From Stappia sp. TSB10P1A (lineage in GTDB: Bacteria > Pseudomonadota > Alphaproteobacteria > Rhizobiales > Stappiaceae), in contig NZ_FYAU01000013.1 in NCBI RefSeq assembly GCF_900185725.1, positions 172,554 through 236,553 of the forward strand: DNA of 64,000 nucleotides. Reading direction: 5' to 3'. A program made the translations under genes and the position numbers. A model generated the notes under the pieces. It was not told where the DNA came from. It saw only the letters and a program-made list of their open reading frames with translations, and did not search any database. Below, in pieces: positions 29,192 through 37,760 of the stretch (position 1 is its first letter; each line of letters opens with the position of its first letter).

Positions 29192-30079
29192 TCACCCCAT
29201 TCTGACCGGGATCTTGCGGATCATGACCTCCGAAGGAACCACAGGGGTGATGAGGTCGGAGATATTGTAGCTCTTGACGATGATCGGGTTCAGTCCGCTG
29301 ACGATCGAGGCCAGCGGCTGATAGCTGGGCGAGAAGATCGTGATCACGTCCGTCATCTGCCAGCGCAGGACGACAAGGTCGTCGTCGCCGGAATTGGTCA
29401 CCGTGTCGGACATGTAGGACGTGGTCTGCTCGTTGACCGTGACCTGCTGGAAGGTGGTGGATTCCGCATTCAGGCTTGCTGAAATGCCAGCCGAGATCGG
29501 TCCCCAGCCCGCATGGGCATCGACGCCGATGCTGGCGCCGACCGTGTCCTGCGTCGAGGAGGTGGTCTGGCGCCCCGCGACAATGGTGTAGCTGACGGTC
29601 CGGCTCTCGCCGACCGCCAGGCTATAGCTGTCGCCCTGCAGGTTCCAGAACTGCTCGCGGGTGATGTAGTTGGTGGTCGATCCGTCTGGCGAGATGGTGG
29701 AGATCGCGACCATCACCAGCGGCGAGTTGACCGGGACCAGGATATTGGAGGTCGGTTCGGGGATCGAGCCGATGTCGTTCGGCGCGGTCAGCACCGAATT
29801 GTCGACCGTGTAGCTCGTCTCGCTCGTGGTCAGGGCATAGGCGCTGATGAAGCTGCCGCTCATCGCCGAGGCGATCACCAGATAGTCGCCGTCCGTTCCC
29901 GTCACAGCCGCATTGGAGGCCGGCTCGATATGGCCCAGAAGCTGGCGCATCCCGGTGTTGGTTGAGTTGTAGATCGCGATTTTCACGGGCAGGTTGTTGT
30001 AGACCTGGATGGCCACGGCAGTGTCAGTCTCGGTCGCATAAAGCTGACCATTCAATGCTTTAGCGTAAAGTTCTTTCAT
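29192..30079 (-). CDS. Beta-rich protein of unknown function, possible pore-forming type
   Basis: From the ATG at 30079 (AGAAGG 9 bases upstream) the product is 295 residues; a longer start at 30121 lacks support. I do not recognise the family securely. The N-terminal half has beta-strand patterns (VAIQVYNNLPVKIAIYNST). The second half has long alternating polar/small stretches, GASIGVDAHAGWGPISAGIS then LNAESTTFQQVTVNEQTTSY, the kind of amphipathic hairpin found in aerolysin/MTX2-type pore formers, followed by VLRWQMTDVITIF. There is no signal peptide. It is first in a two-gene unit with the 131-residue protein, with an AT-rich region upstream. Toxin function is an inference only. Confidence 0.72.
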   Translation of the reverse strand: MKELYAKALNGQLYATETDTAVAIQVYNNLPVKIAIYNSTNTGMRQLLGHIEPASNAAVTGTDGDYLVIASAMSGSFISAYALTTSETSYTVDNSVLTAPNDIGSIPEPTSNILVPVNSPLVMVAISTISPDGSTTNYITREQFWNLQGDSYSLAVGESRTVSYTIVAGRQTTSSTQDTVGASIGVDAHAGWGPISAGISASLNAESTTFQQVTVNEQTTSYMSDTVTNSGDDDLVVLRWQMTDVITIFSPSYQPLASIVSGLNPIIVKSYNISDLITPVVPSEVMIRKIPVRMG

Positions 30080-30268
30080 CGGAATATACCTTCTGTCGGA
30101 AAGACGCGGCAACCCTATCAAGGGTCAATATGCCTTTCAATACTAAAAATTGTAAATTTTGTCATTGCCATCTTTGGGGGTGTCTGCCTACGATAGGCCG
30201 TCTTGCGACCGGGGTTTCCCTACGGTTCGCCCAGCTATTTTCATTTCGTATTGTGGAGTGAGCGCGGG
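30080..30268. promoter_or_regulatory. AT-rich divergent intergenic region with palindromes
   Basis: This 189-base gap between the beta-rich protein and the EEP hydrolase is noticeably AT-rich compared with its surroundings. It contains ACCCT-ATCA-AGGGT (30112-30125) and AAAATT-GTA-AATTTT (30146-30160). On the minus strand TTGACC occurs just upstream of the first palindrome. It probably holds divergent promoters and operator sites; no specific regulator can be named. Confidence 0.45.
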
Positions 30269-31186
30269 ATGCCGAAACGCGGCGTAGATTTTCTTACCGT
30301 CGGGTTCTGGAACATCGAGAAGAAGAACCAGATCCACCCGAACGACAACGTCCCCTATCGCTACGAGATGAGCACCGCCGTGCAGTTCGTCGTGGACACG
30401 GTGGTGCAGTGGTACCAGACGTATCATGTCGACCTGATCGTCCTGGCGGAGGTCACGGACGGCAGCGGCATGGGAAACACTTTCATCAACTATCTCGCCT
30501 CGCGCCTGAATGTCATTGGCCATCCCAAGCCGGCCTTTCAGGGCGATTTCCGCTGGTCGCCGACGAGGGCGGGCACGAAGAGCGTCTGCAATTTCGGCTT
30601 CCTCTGGAACGAGCGGCTGCCGGTTCTGCAGGGATTGGGCGAGAGGGTGGACTGGTATTGGGAGCCCGACCACGTCCGGCCGACCTTGATCCTGCCGACC
30701 GGTCTTGCAACGATCGGCGCCATCCACGCCAAGGCGGTCATTCGCGAGCAGGCGATGAAGGAGATCTACGAAGCGGCGCTGCACATCAACCGAAGCAAAC
30801 GCCCGGCGCTGCTGATCGGCGACATGAACGTTCCGTTCGACAGCGTCCCCTGGGATGCGAAAGCCTATATGACCCAGGCCGGCTGGGGGCAGGTTCCGCC
30901 CAGGGTCGCGCCGACCCATGTGACTCGCGGCTTCGACGAGTTCGGCTATTTCGAGGGCAAGCGCGAGGCCGTGCTCGACTATGCCTGGCGGAATGGCGGT
31001 CTTGCCCAGTGCATCGCGGAGAACCCCCACCCCGGCTATAATCTGTGGGAGTACATCGATCACGCGCCGATCATGTATCATCTCGCCTCGACAGCGGAGG
31101 AGCTGCCGATCATCATCGACGTGGCAAGCCCATCCGCGTCCCAATCCGCCGTCCGAGTCCCCCGCCGGGCGCCCGTCCCGGCCTGA
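30269..31186 (+). CDS. Endonuclease/exonuclease/phosphatase (EEP) superfamily protein
   Basis: From the ATG at 30269 (GGAG 10 bases upstream) the product has 305 residues. The EEP landmarks are VGFWNIEKKN (metal-binding Asn), DLIVLAEVTD (Glu), LLIGDMNVPFDSVPWD (Asp/Asn pair) and YIDHAPIMYHL (terminal Asp-His). The catalytic set therefore appears intact, giving a metal-dependent phosphodiesterase fold that may act on DNA, RNA, lipid or a small substrate. No signal peptide is seen. It is divergent from the two beta-rich protein genes and ends 12 bases from the convergent TetR gene. Confidence 0.8.
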   Translation: MPKRGVDFLTVGFWNIEKKNQIHPNDNVPYRYEMSTAVQFVVDTVVQWYQTYHVDLIVLAEVTDGSGMGNTFINYLASRLNVIGHPKPAFQGDFRWSPTRAGTKSVCNFGFLWNERLPVLQGLGERVDWYWEPDHVRPTLILPTGLATIGAIHAKAVIREQAMKEIYEAALHINRSKRPALLIGDMNVPFDSVPWDAKAYMTQAGWGQVPPRVAPTHVTRGFDEFGYFEGKREAVLDYAWRNGGLAQCIAENPHPGYNLWEYIDHAPIMYHLASTAEELPIIIDVASPSASQSAVRVPRRAPVPA

Positions 31187-31198
31187 GGCTGCCTCCGG

Positions 31199-31855
31199 CT
31201 AGGACTTCGTCTTGTCGTCCTTCGCCAGCAGTCCCTCCAGCACCATGTCGATATGGGCGGCGAGAAACCGCCGGGCCTCGATGGGCTCGAACCGGTCGAA
31301 GGTCATCTTCCAGACGATGGTCATCACCGCCGGTGCGACGATCACGATCGGCAGGTCGGTGAGCGCGCTGCGGCGGAACTCGCCGCGCTCCACGCCCCGG
31401 CGCACGAGGGCGGCGAGCACCTCCTGGCCGCGGCTGATGACGCGGCGGTGGTACTGCTCGGCAATCGTCGGAAAGCGTCCGCCTTCCGTGATGATGATGC
31501 GCATCAAGACGTGCAGCCCGTCCTCGAACAGCGCCTTGTAGATGCGGGGCAGGGCGGTGCGCACCAGGTCCTCCGACGAGCCGGGATAGGCCGCAACCAG
31601 TCCCGCCACGTCGTCGAAGAACGGCGTGATGCGCGAGGAGAGCGCCGCCTCGAACAGCTCCTCCTTGCTGGCGAAATAGCGGTAGATCGTGCCTTTCACG
31701 ACGCCCGCGCGCCTTGCGACGTCCTCCAGCCGCGTCGCCGCGAAGCCGTTCTCGGCAAACTCCTGCAGCCCCGCATCGATGATCTCGCCAGGGCGCGCCT
31801 CCTTGCGCCGGCGCCGGGGCTTCGGTGTTTCCGCTGCGGAATCGCTCTGTGTCAT
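31199..31855 (-). CDS. TetR-family transcriptional regulator
   Basis: The 218-residue regulator has an N-terminal helix-turn-helix: GEIIDAGLQEFAENGFAATR, LEDVARRAGVVKGTIYRYF (about residues 23-68), then FASKEELFEAAL, standard for TetR. The C-terminal ligand domain is divergent. A basic RRRRKE stretch precedes the helix-turn-helix. It is divergent from the DevB-like gene with 61 bases between, and a perfect palindrome at 31881-31906 sits in that gap. It probably represses both itself and the exporter. Confidence 0.93.
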   Translation of the reverse strand: MTQSDSAAETPKPRRRRKEARPGEIIDAGLQEFAENGFAATRLEDVARRAGVVKGTIYRYFASKEELFEAALSSRITPFFDDVAGLVAAYPGSSEDLVRTALPRIYKALFEDGLHVLMRIIITEGGRFPTIAEQYHRRVISRGQEVLAALVRRGVERGEFRRSALTDLPIVIVAPAVMTIVWKMTFDRFEPIEARRFLAAHIDMVLEGLLAKDDKTKS

Positions 31856-31880
31856 CGTCCTTGCACTTCCTGTCGCGCGC

Positions 31881-31906
31881 TGTTAATGACTTTTTGGTCA
31901 TTAACA
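31881..31906. promoter_or_regulatory. Palindromic operator for the divergent TetR regulator
   Basis: TGTTAATGAC (31881-31890) and GTCATTAACA (31897-31906) are perfect 10-base inverted repeats separated by TTTTTG. The site is centred between the TetR start (31855) and the exporter start (31917), only 11 bases from the latter. This geometry is typical of a TetR operator covering divergent promoters. Confidence 0.85.
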
Positions 31907-31916
31907 GGATCGTGTC

Positions 31917-33161
31917 ATGTCCTCAATCCCCGGCCCCGGCCCCCGACCTGGCCTCGTCGAGACCACCGGGCCGCTAGCCGCCAAGGCAGCCGGCGCGGCG
32001 CCCGCCCTGCCGTTGCAGGCGGTGCGGCGCGAGTCGTCGCATCCCGGTTCGGGCCGCTCGCGACTATGGCCGATCCTCTCCCGGCTGCGTAGCCTTGCGC
32101 TCGGTCTCGCTCTCGTGGGCGCCGGCCTTGCCGCTGGCATTGTCCTGCAGGCGCGCGGGGTTCTGCCCTGGCAGGCCGCCGAAACGGGCGCTCCGGCGGC
32201 GCCTCTGCCTGCCGCAAGCGACGAGGAAACCGCCGCCGTCTTCGGCCTTGGCCGGCTGCTGCCGGACGGGTTCGTCGTCACCGTCGCGCCGCCCTTCGGA
32301 GCGGGCGATGCCCGTGTCGCGCGGCTGCTGGTTGCGGAAGGCGCGCTCGTCGAGGCGGGCCAGCCGTTGGCCGAGCTCGACAACCGGCCGCAGCTTCTGG
32401 CGGCGCTGGCCTCGGCGGAGGCGACGGTCCGCCTGCGCGAGGCCGAGCTTGCCCGCCAGCGGGTCTTTGTCGCTGCCAGCCGGACGGAATCGCGCGCCGC
32501 GCTGGAGCGCGCCGAGGTTGCCGCCGCCACGGCCCGGCGCGAGCTGGAGCGCTCCCGCGAGCTGCTCGCCCGCGGCCATGTCACCCGCGCCACCCATGAC
32601 GATGCGCTCGCCCGGTCGGAGGCGGCGGAGCGCGAGGTCGAGAGCGCGCGGGCAACGCTCGGGCGCTATACCGCCGACACGCCGGATGGCCAGGCGGATA
32701 TCGCCGTCGCCTTGCGCAATCTCGATGCCGCGCAGGCTTCCCTTGCCCTGGCGCAGGCCGATCTTGCGCGCTCCCTGGTGCCGGCGCCGGCCGGCGGCGT
32801 CGTGCTTGATATCCATGTGCGGCCCGGCGAGCGGCCGGGCGAGCGCGGCATTCTCGACATGGGCGACATCGACAAGATGATGGCGGAGATCGAGGTCTAT
32901 CAGTCGCGCATCGGTGCCATCGAGACCGGCGCTCCCGTCGAGATCACTGGCGAGGCGTTCGAGGGGGCCATCTGGGGCAAGGTCGAGCGGATCGGCTGGG
33001 ATGTCGGCCGCCAGACCGCGACGGGCGCGGACCCGGCCGCGCGCACCGATGCGCGCGTGATCAAGGTCTATGTCGCCATCGATCCGGCCGACATTGCCCG
33101 CGTGCGCCGCTTCACCAACCTGCAGGTCACCGCCCGCATCAAGACGGGAGAGGGGATGTGA
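31917..33161 (+). CDS. DevB-like membrane fusion protein (HlyD family) of an ABC exporter
   Basis: The 414-residue protein has a cytoplasmic Pro/Ala-rich N-terminus, one membrane anchor (about residues 60-80, LALGLALVGAGLAAGIVL), a lipoyl-like half motif (VARLLVAEGALVEAGQPLAEL), a long alpha-hairpin coiled coil rich in Ala/Arg/Glu (about 150-265), and a closing half (LVPAPAGGVVLDIHVRPGE). This is the adaptor layout of DevB-type proteins, which link an inner-membrane ABC pump to an outer-membrane channel. Its stop overlaps the permease GTG. A TetR operator lies just upstream. Confidence 0.9.
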   Translation: MSSIPGPGPRPGLVETTGPLAAKAAGAAPALPLQAVRRESSHPGSGRSRLWPILSRLRSLALGLALVGAGLAAGIVLQARGVLPWQAAETGAPAAPLPAASDEETAAVFGLGRLLPDGFVVTVAPPFGAGDARVARLLVAEGALVEAGQPLAELDNRPQLLAALASAEATVRLREAELARQRVFVAASRTESRAALERAEVAAATARRELERSRELLARGHVTRATHDDALARSEAAEREVESARATLGRYTADTPDGQADIAVALRNLDAAQASLALAQADLARSLVPAPAGGVVLDIHVRPGERPGERGILDMGDIDKMMAEIEVYQSRIGAIETGAPVEITGEAFEGAIWGKVERIGWDVGRQTATGADPAARTDARVIKVYVAIDPADIARVRRFTNLQVTARIKTGEGM

Positions 33162-34345
33162 CGGGCCCGCTCACCCCCATGCTCACCGCGCTTCTCGGCC
33201 GGCTGCCCATCGGCTGGCTGCAGCTCGTGCACAACAAGGGGAGGCTGGCCGCTGCGGTCTCGGGCGTTGCCTTCGCCAATGTGCTGATCTTCATGCAGCT
33301 CGGCTTTCTCGGTGCGCTGGTGGAGAGCATCCGCCTGCCCTACACGGCGCTGAACGGCGACATTCTCGTCTCCGCCTCCGATGCCAATACCCTGTTCGAC
33401 GGCAGCCCGCTGCCGCGCAGCCGGCTCTATCAGGCGCTTGCCGTGGAGGGTGTCGCCTCCGCCACCGGCTTCTACTACGGGCGCATCGACTGGAAGCAGC
33501 CGGACGGCACCATCCGCGCCATGGACCTGTTCGGCGTAGACCCGACCGGCGCACCCTTCCGCGAGCCGGCCCTTGCCCGCCAGGTCGAGAGCCTGACGCT
33601 GCCCGACACCGCGCTGATCGACAGCCTGACCCGCAATGTGCCGGCCGGCCTCTTCGCGGCCGTGGAGGCGGGCGAGCCCTATCGCTTCGAGACGCGCGGG
33701 CGGGAGATCACGGTGACGGGAGTGTTCGAGATCGGCGGCGGCTTTTCCGCCGACGGCTATCTCGTCGTCTCCGACCAGACCTTCCTGCGCCTGTTCCCCG
33801 CCCGCCTGCCGGGCGCGCCGAACTATGTGCTGGTGCGCCTTGCGCCGGGCGCCGAGCCGGCGGCCGTGCTGGCGCGCCTGCGCGCCGCGCTGCCGGCCTC
33901 CGACACCGCGGTGTGGACGCTGGGCGAGGCGGCGGCCCGCGACCAGCGCTTTCAGACGACGCAAAAGCCCGTCGGCGTCGTCTTCGGCTTCGGCGTCGTC
34001 ATCGGGGTGCTTGTCGGCGTCATCATCGTCTATCAGGTGCTCTCGACCGACGTTGCCGACCACATCCGCGAATACGCCACCTTCAAGGCGATGGGTTATC
34101 CGCAGCGCTTCTTCCTGGGCATCGTCTTCGAGGAGGCTTTCATCCTCGCCCTGTTCGGCTTCGTGCCCGGCGTTCTCGTGGCGCTCGGCCTTTATGCGGC
34201 GGTGGCCGCCGGCACCGGCCTGCCGATCTTCATGCCGGCGGAGCGGCCGCTCCTCGTCTTCCTCGGCACGCTCGCCATGTGCGCGCTGTCGGGCGCCATC
34301 GCAACGCGGCGGCTGGCGCGGGCCAATCCGGCGGAACTGTTCTGA
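33158..34345 (+). CDS. DevC-like ABC exporter permease
   Basis: The 395-residue permease begins with GTG at 33158, overlapping the adaptor stop by 4 bases (GTGA). A first membrane helix (about residues 27-50) is followed by a large periplasmic domain, then three C-terminal helices (about 275-390) with ISDHIREYATFKAMGY-type sequence (VADHIREYATFKAMGYPQRF), as in MacB/FtsX-fold permeases of the DevC family. With DevA and DevB homologues it would form a tripartite exporter; in cyanobacteria DevBCA exports heterocyst glycolipids, but the substrate here is unknown. Confidence 0.92.
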   Translation: MTGPLTPMLTALLGRLPIGWLQLVHNKGRLAAAVSGVAFANVLIFMQLGFLGALVESIRLPYTALNGDILVSASDANTLFDGSPLPRSRLYQALAVEGVASATGFYYGRIDWKQPDGTIRAMDLFGVDPTGAPFREPALARQVESLTLPDTALIDSLTRNVPAGLFAAVEAGEPYRFETRGREITVTGVFEIGGGFSADGYLVVSDQTFLRLFPARLPGAPNYVLVRLAPGAEPAAVLARLRAALPASDTAVWTLGEAAARDQRFQTTQKPVGVVFGFGVVIGVLVGVIIVYQVLSTDVADHIREYATFKAMGYPQRFFLGIVFEEAFILALFGFVPGVLVALGLYAAVAAGTGLPIFMPAERPLLVFLGTLAMCALSGAIATRRLARANPAELF

Positions 34346-34347
34346 CC

Positions 34348-35046
34348 ATGGCCGGCGATCTCATCTCCGCATCCGCGGCCATCGTCGTGCGCGGGCTCAG
34401 TCACTGGTTCGGCAGCGGCGAGGCGCGCAAGCAGGTGCTGTTCGACGTCGATCTCGAGGTTCGGCGCGGCGAACTGGTGGTGCTGATGGGCGCGTCCGGT
34501 TCCGGCAAGACGACGCTGCTCACCCTGATCGGTTGCCTGCGGCAGGTCGAGGCGGGCTCGGTGGACTTGCTCGGCCGCGAGCTCAAGGGCGCCAGCGAGG
34601 CGGAGCTCGTCGCGTGCCGGCGGCAGCTCGGCTTCATCTTCCAGGCGCACAATCTGCACGAAAGCCTGACGGCCCTGCAGAACGTCCATATGGGGCTCGC
34701 CGTCCACGGGGATCGCGTCACCGGAGACGGGCGAGCGGCCGCGCGCCACGTGCTCGATCTCGTCGGCTTGTCGGAGCGGGTGGACTATCTGCCGGGCAAC
34801 TTGTCGGGCGGACAGAAGCAGCGCGTTGCCGTCGCCCGGGCGCTGGTCGGCAATCCGCCGGTGGTGCTGGCCGACGAGCCGACCGCCGCGCTCGACAGGG
34901 AAAGCGGGATGGCGGTGGTGGAGATGCTGCGCCGGCTTGGCCGCGAACGCGGCACGACGACGCTGATGGTCACCCATGACAACCGCATCCTCGAGCTGGC
35001 CGACCGCATCGTGCGGATGGAGGACGGCCGCATCGTCGAGGGCTGA
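34348..35046 (+). CDS. DevA-like ABC exporter ATP-binding protein
   Basis: From the ATG at 34348 the product is 232 residues. Walker A GASGSGKTT is at residues 48-56, the Q-loop in FIFQAHNLHESLT, signature LSGGQKQRVAVARAL and Walker B VVLADEPTAALD, then the H-loop VTHDNR. This is a LolD/MacB-type ATPase. It begins 2 bases after the permease stop. The three genes form one exporter operon probably controlled by the upstream TetR. It is convergent with the Anbu cluster, 11 bases away. Confidence 0.93.
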   Translation: MAGDLISASAAIVVRGLSHWFGSGEARKQVLFDVDLEVRRGELVVLMGASGSGKTTLLTLIGCLRQVEAGSVDLLGRELKGASEAELVACRRQLGFIFQAHNLHESLTALQNVHMGLAVHGDRVTGDGRAAARHVLDLVGLSERVDYLPGNLSGGQKQRVAVARALVGNPPVVLADEPTAALDRESGMAVVEMLRRLGRERGTTTLMVTHDNRILELADRIVRMEDGRIVEG

Positions 35047-35057
35047 GACGCGCCGCC

Positions 35058-35789
35058 TCAGATCTCGAAGTCGGGAATTTCGGCGACTGCGTCGCGCAGC
35101 TTTTCCGACCACATGCGGGAGAGGTCCGCGAAATAGGGGTCGTTTTCGCGGATGCGGGTCTGGCGGTGGGCGGAGAAACTGTCGGTGTTGTAGAGCAGCA
35201 TGTCGATCGGCATGCCGACCGACAGGTTGGAACGCAGGGTCGAGTTGAACGACAGCAGCACCAGCTTCGCCGCCTGGCCGAGGCGCATGTCCGCCCGGGT
35301 CACCCGGTCGAGGATCGGCTTGCCGTATTTGTGCTCGCCGATCTGCAGGAACGGCGTGTCGGCGGAGGCCTCGATGAAATTGCCGGCGGAATAGATCTGG
35401 AAGAGGCGCGGCGCCTCGCCCTTGATCTGGCCGCCGAGCAGGAAGGTGACGCTGAAGCTCTCGGAATTGGCGGCCAGCGCTTCGCCGTCGATGGCGCGCA
35501 CGTCGCGCACCGCGCTGCCGACCAGCCGCGCCGCCTGGAACATGGTGTCGACCGAATGCAGGGTCGGCCGGCCAGGCTCCTCGCTCTTCAGCCGCTCGCT
35601 CAAGAGGCTCACCACCGACTGGGTGACGGCGAGGTTTCCGGCGGCCAGCATGCAGATCACCCGGTCGCCGGGCTTTTCCCACACATGCAGCTTCTTGAAG
35701 GTTGCGACATTGTCGAGCCCGGCATTGGTGCGCGTATCGGCGGCCATCACCAGGCCGCGATCGAGCTTCAGACCGACACAATAGGTCAT
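35058..35789 (-). CDS. Anbu-type proteasome-like peptidase
   Basis: The 243-residue protein belongs to the Anbu (ancestral beta subunit) branch of the proteasome/HslV superfamily. It starts MTYCVGLKLDRGLVMAADTRTNAG, so removal of Met would expose Thr2 as an N-terminal nucleophile; Asp18 and Lys33/34 (FKKLHVW) fit the Ntn-hydrolase site, and LLGGQIKGEAPRLFQIYSAGNF is conserved. It closes a four-gene minus-strand cluster with transglutaminase, alpha-E and ATP-grasp proteins, the known Anbu neighbourhood. Substrate and partner ATPase are not established; a role in processing a ribosomally independent peptide is speculation. Confidence 0.92.
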   Translation of the reverse strand: MTYCVGLKLDRGLVMAADTRTNAGLDNVATFKKLHVWEKPGDRVICMLAAGNLAVTQSVVSLLSERLKSEEPGRPTLHSVDTMFQAARLVGSAVRDVRAIDGEALAANSESFSVTFLLGGQIKGEAPRLFQIYSAGNFIEASADTPFLQIGEHKYGKPILDRVTRADMRLGQAAKLVLLSFNSTLRSNLSVGMPIDMLLYNTDSFSAHRQTRIRENDPYFADLSRMWSEKLRDAVAEIPDFEI

Positions 35790-35909
35790 GACCAGACAGT
35801 CTCCGAAAACGGGGAGGGCTTGCGCCCGGCCGGAAGGATCCGGCGACGATTCGCACGGGGCACCGGACCCGGCTGATTTGACAGGTTCGCGGCCGTCCGG
35901 GCAACGGCG

Positions 35910-36731
35910 CTATTGCTGAGATTGCTGCGATTCCTGTGAAACCGCCACTTCCACATCCATGTTCTCGTCGGACCCGCCGATGCGAATGCCGCGGATCGGC
36001 GCGGCGGAGCGCGAGTCGAGGCCGCAGGTGAGGCGGATGTAGCGATCCGTCGGGCACATGCCGTTCGACACGTCGAAGCCGACCCAGCCGAGCGTCGGCA
36101 GCAGCACCTCGGCCCAGGCATGGTGCGCCTCGGACTCCTGCCCGCCGTCCATCAGCATGTAGCCGGAGACATAGCGGGCCGGCACGCCGATGGCGCGGGC
36201 GGCGGCGATGAAGATATGCGCGTGGTCCTGGCACACGCCTTCTCCGGCCGCCAGCGCGTCGACGGCCGAGGTATGCACCTCGGTGACGCCGGTGCGATAG
36301 GCGACCTTGTCGCGGATCGCCTGCATCAGGTCGTGGAAGCCGGCGACCGATTGCGCCCCGTCGCGCTCGGCGACCGCCGCCAGCCGGCGGATCGCCGGAT
36401 TGGCGCGGGTCAGCGGCGTGAAGCGGAGGAAGACGTTGTCCGGCGTCGGGCTCCTCGGATGGCCGATCACGCCGGCCCGGTCCTCCGTCTCGACGGTCCC
36501 CTCGACCGCGATGGTCAGTTCCGTCATGGCCTCGCGGTGGCTGACGATGTCGACCGGATTGCCGAAGGCGTCGATGTAGCGGGCCGCGCCGTCGTAGCCC
36601 GGCACGTCGATCCTCCAGGACAGCACTTTCTGCCCCGCCAGCGTCGGCGGGGTCAGGCGCAGTTGCTGCACGGTATGGGCCAGCGGCCGGTCGTACCGGT
36701 AGCGGGTTACATGTTTGACGGTGAGGCGCAT
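35910..36731 (-). CDS. Transglutaminase-like cysteine protease of the Anbu cluster
   Basis: The 273-residue product has an N-terminal beta domain (MRLTVKHVTRYRYDRPLAHT) followed by a transglutaminase-like core with Cys167 (GEGVCQDHAHIF), His204 (HHAWAEVLLP) and Asp220 (GWVGFDVSNG), an intact catalytic triad. Such enzymes usually cleave or transfer at amide bonds. It lies between the alpha-E gene (75 bases upstream) and Anbu (120 bases downstream) on the same strand. No signal peptide, so it likely acts in the cytosol with the rest of the cluster. Confidence 0.93.
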   Translation of the reverse strand: MRLTVKHVTRYRYDRPLAHTVQQLRLTPPTLAGQKVLSWRIDVPGYDGAARYIDAFGNPVDIVSHREAMTELTIAVEGTVETEDRAGVIGHPRSPTPDNVFLRFTPLTRANPAIRRLAAVAERDGAQSVAGFHDLMQAIRDKVAYRTGVTEVHTSAVDALAAGEGVCQDHAHIFIAAARAIGVPARYVSGYMLMDGGQESEAHHAWAEVLLPTLGWVGFDVSNGMCPTDRYIRLTCGLDSRSAAPIRGIRIGGSDENMDVEVAVSQESQQSQQ

Positions 36732-36806
36732 GGCTCTCCGGCTTCCTCGTCTGTGTCCGGCTTCGCGCTCGGCCGCCGGCGTCTTGTCGTTCGGGCCGCT
36801 CGGGCT

Positions 36807-37754
36807 TCAGGCAAAGTGATAGTCCGCGGCGAGCTGGGCGCCCAGCCCGTTGTTTCTGGCGATCATGTCGCCGAGGAACTCGTGCAGGCCCCCCTGGAAG
36901 ATCTGCCGCATGGTTCCCTTGTCCAGCAACTCGTATGTGCGCCGGGCCATGTCGTAGCTCATCGGCCGTTCGCCATAGCGGGCGGTCAGCGCGTCCATGC
37001 TCTCGGCGATCCAGTCGTAGCAATAGGCCAGCGAGCGCGGCATCTCCTTCCGCAGGATCAGGAACTCGGCGATGTTGAAGGGGCGGATCTGCGCGTCGCG
37101 ATAGGCGTGGCGGTAGCTGCGATGGGCCGAGACCGAGCGCAGGATCGTCGACCACTGATAGCGGTCGAGGTCGCCGCCGACCACCTCGTTGTCCGGCAGC
37201 AGGATCCAGTATTTCACGTCGAGAATGCGCGAGGTGTTGTCGGCCCGTTCGATGAAGCAGCCGAATTGCGAGAAGTGGTAGCCCTCGTCGCGCATCAAGG
37301 TGCCGAGCATGGCGCCGCGAAACAGCATAGAGCGCTGCTTGATCCAGGTCAGGAAGCCCGGCAGCTTGTCGTCGGTCATGTGCTGCGGGCGCACTTCCAT
37401 GAACTCGATATAGGTCGTGTTCAGGCTCTCCCACATCTCGCCGGTGATGGCGGTGCGCACCGAGCGGGCATTGTTGCGGGCGGCCTCGATGCAGGAGCGC
37501 ACCGAGGAGGGATTGTCCGCGTCGAACAGCATGTGCGAGACCACGGTGCGCTTGGTCGGCTCCTCATGCTTCTTGAAGAAGCCCTGGTCGCAGCCGGCGC
37601 TGACCAGGGTCGAGCGCCAGTCGTCGGCGGCGTCCTGGCCGAGGCGCGGCGTCATGGCGATGCGGTATCCCACCTCCAGCAGGCGGGCCATGTTCTCCGC
37701 CCGCTCGTTGTAGCGCGAGGTCCAGAACAGGGATGCGGCGGTACGGCCGAGCAT
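36807..37754 (-). CDS. Alpha-E domain protein (DUF403 type) of the Anbu cluster
   Basis: The 315-residue all-helical protein starts MLGRTAASLFWTSRYNERAE and has NNARSVRTAITGEMWESLNT and ERADNTSRILDVKYWILLP, features of the alpha-E domain family. Biochemical function is unknown, but it is nearly always beside a circularly permuted ATP-grasp enzyme. Here it begins 7 bases after the ATP-grasp stop, implying co-translation. It probably works with that enzyme in forming a peptide or amide product. Confidence 0.92.
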   Translation of the reverse strand: MLGRTAASLFWTSRYNERAENMARLLEVGYRIAMTPRLGQDAADDWRSTLVSAGCDQGFFKKHEEPTKRTVVSHMLFDADNPSSVRSCIEAARNNARSVRTAITGEMWESLNTTYIEFMEVRPQHMTDDKLPGFLTWIKQRSMLFRGAMLGTLMRDEGYHFSQFGCFIERADNTSRILDVKYWILLPDNEVVGGDLDRYQWSTILRSVSAHRSYRHAYRDAQIRPFNIAEFLILRKEMPRSLAYCYDWIAESMDALTARYGERPMSYDMARRTYELLDKGTMRQIFQGGLHEFLGDMIARNNGLGAQLAADYHFA

Positions 37755-37760
37755 GGTTCG

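Noticed and set aside
28723..31186. Prophage or insertion sequence carrying the beta-rich proteins
   Set aside because: No transposase, integrase, attachment site or phage structural gene was found around it.
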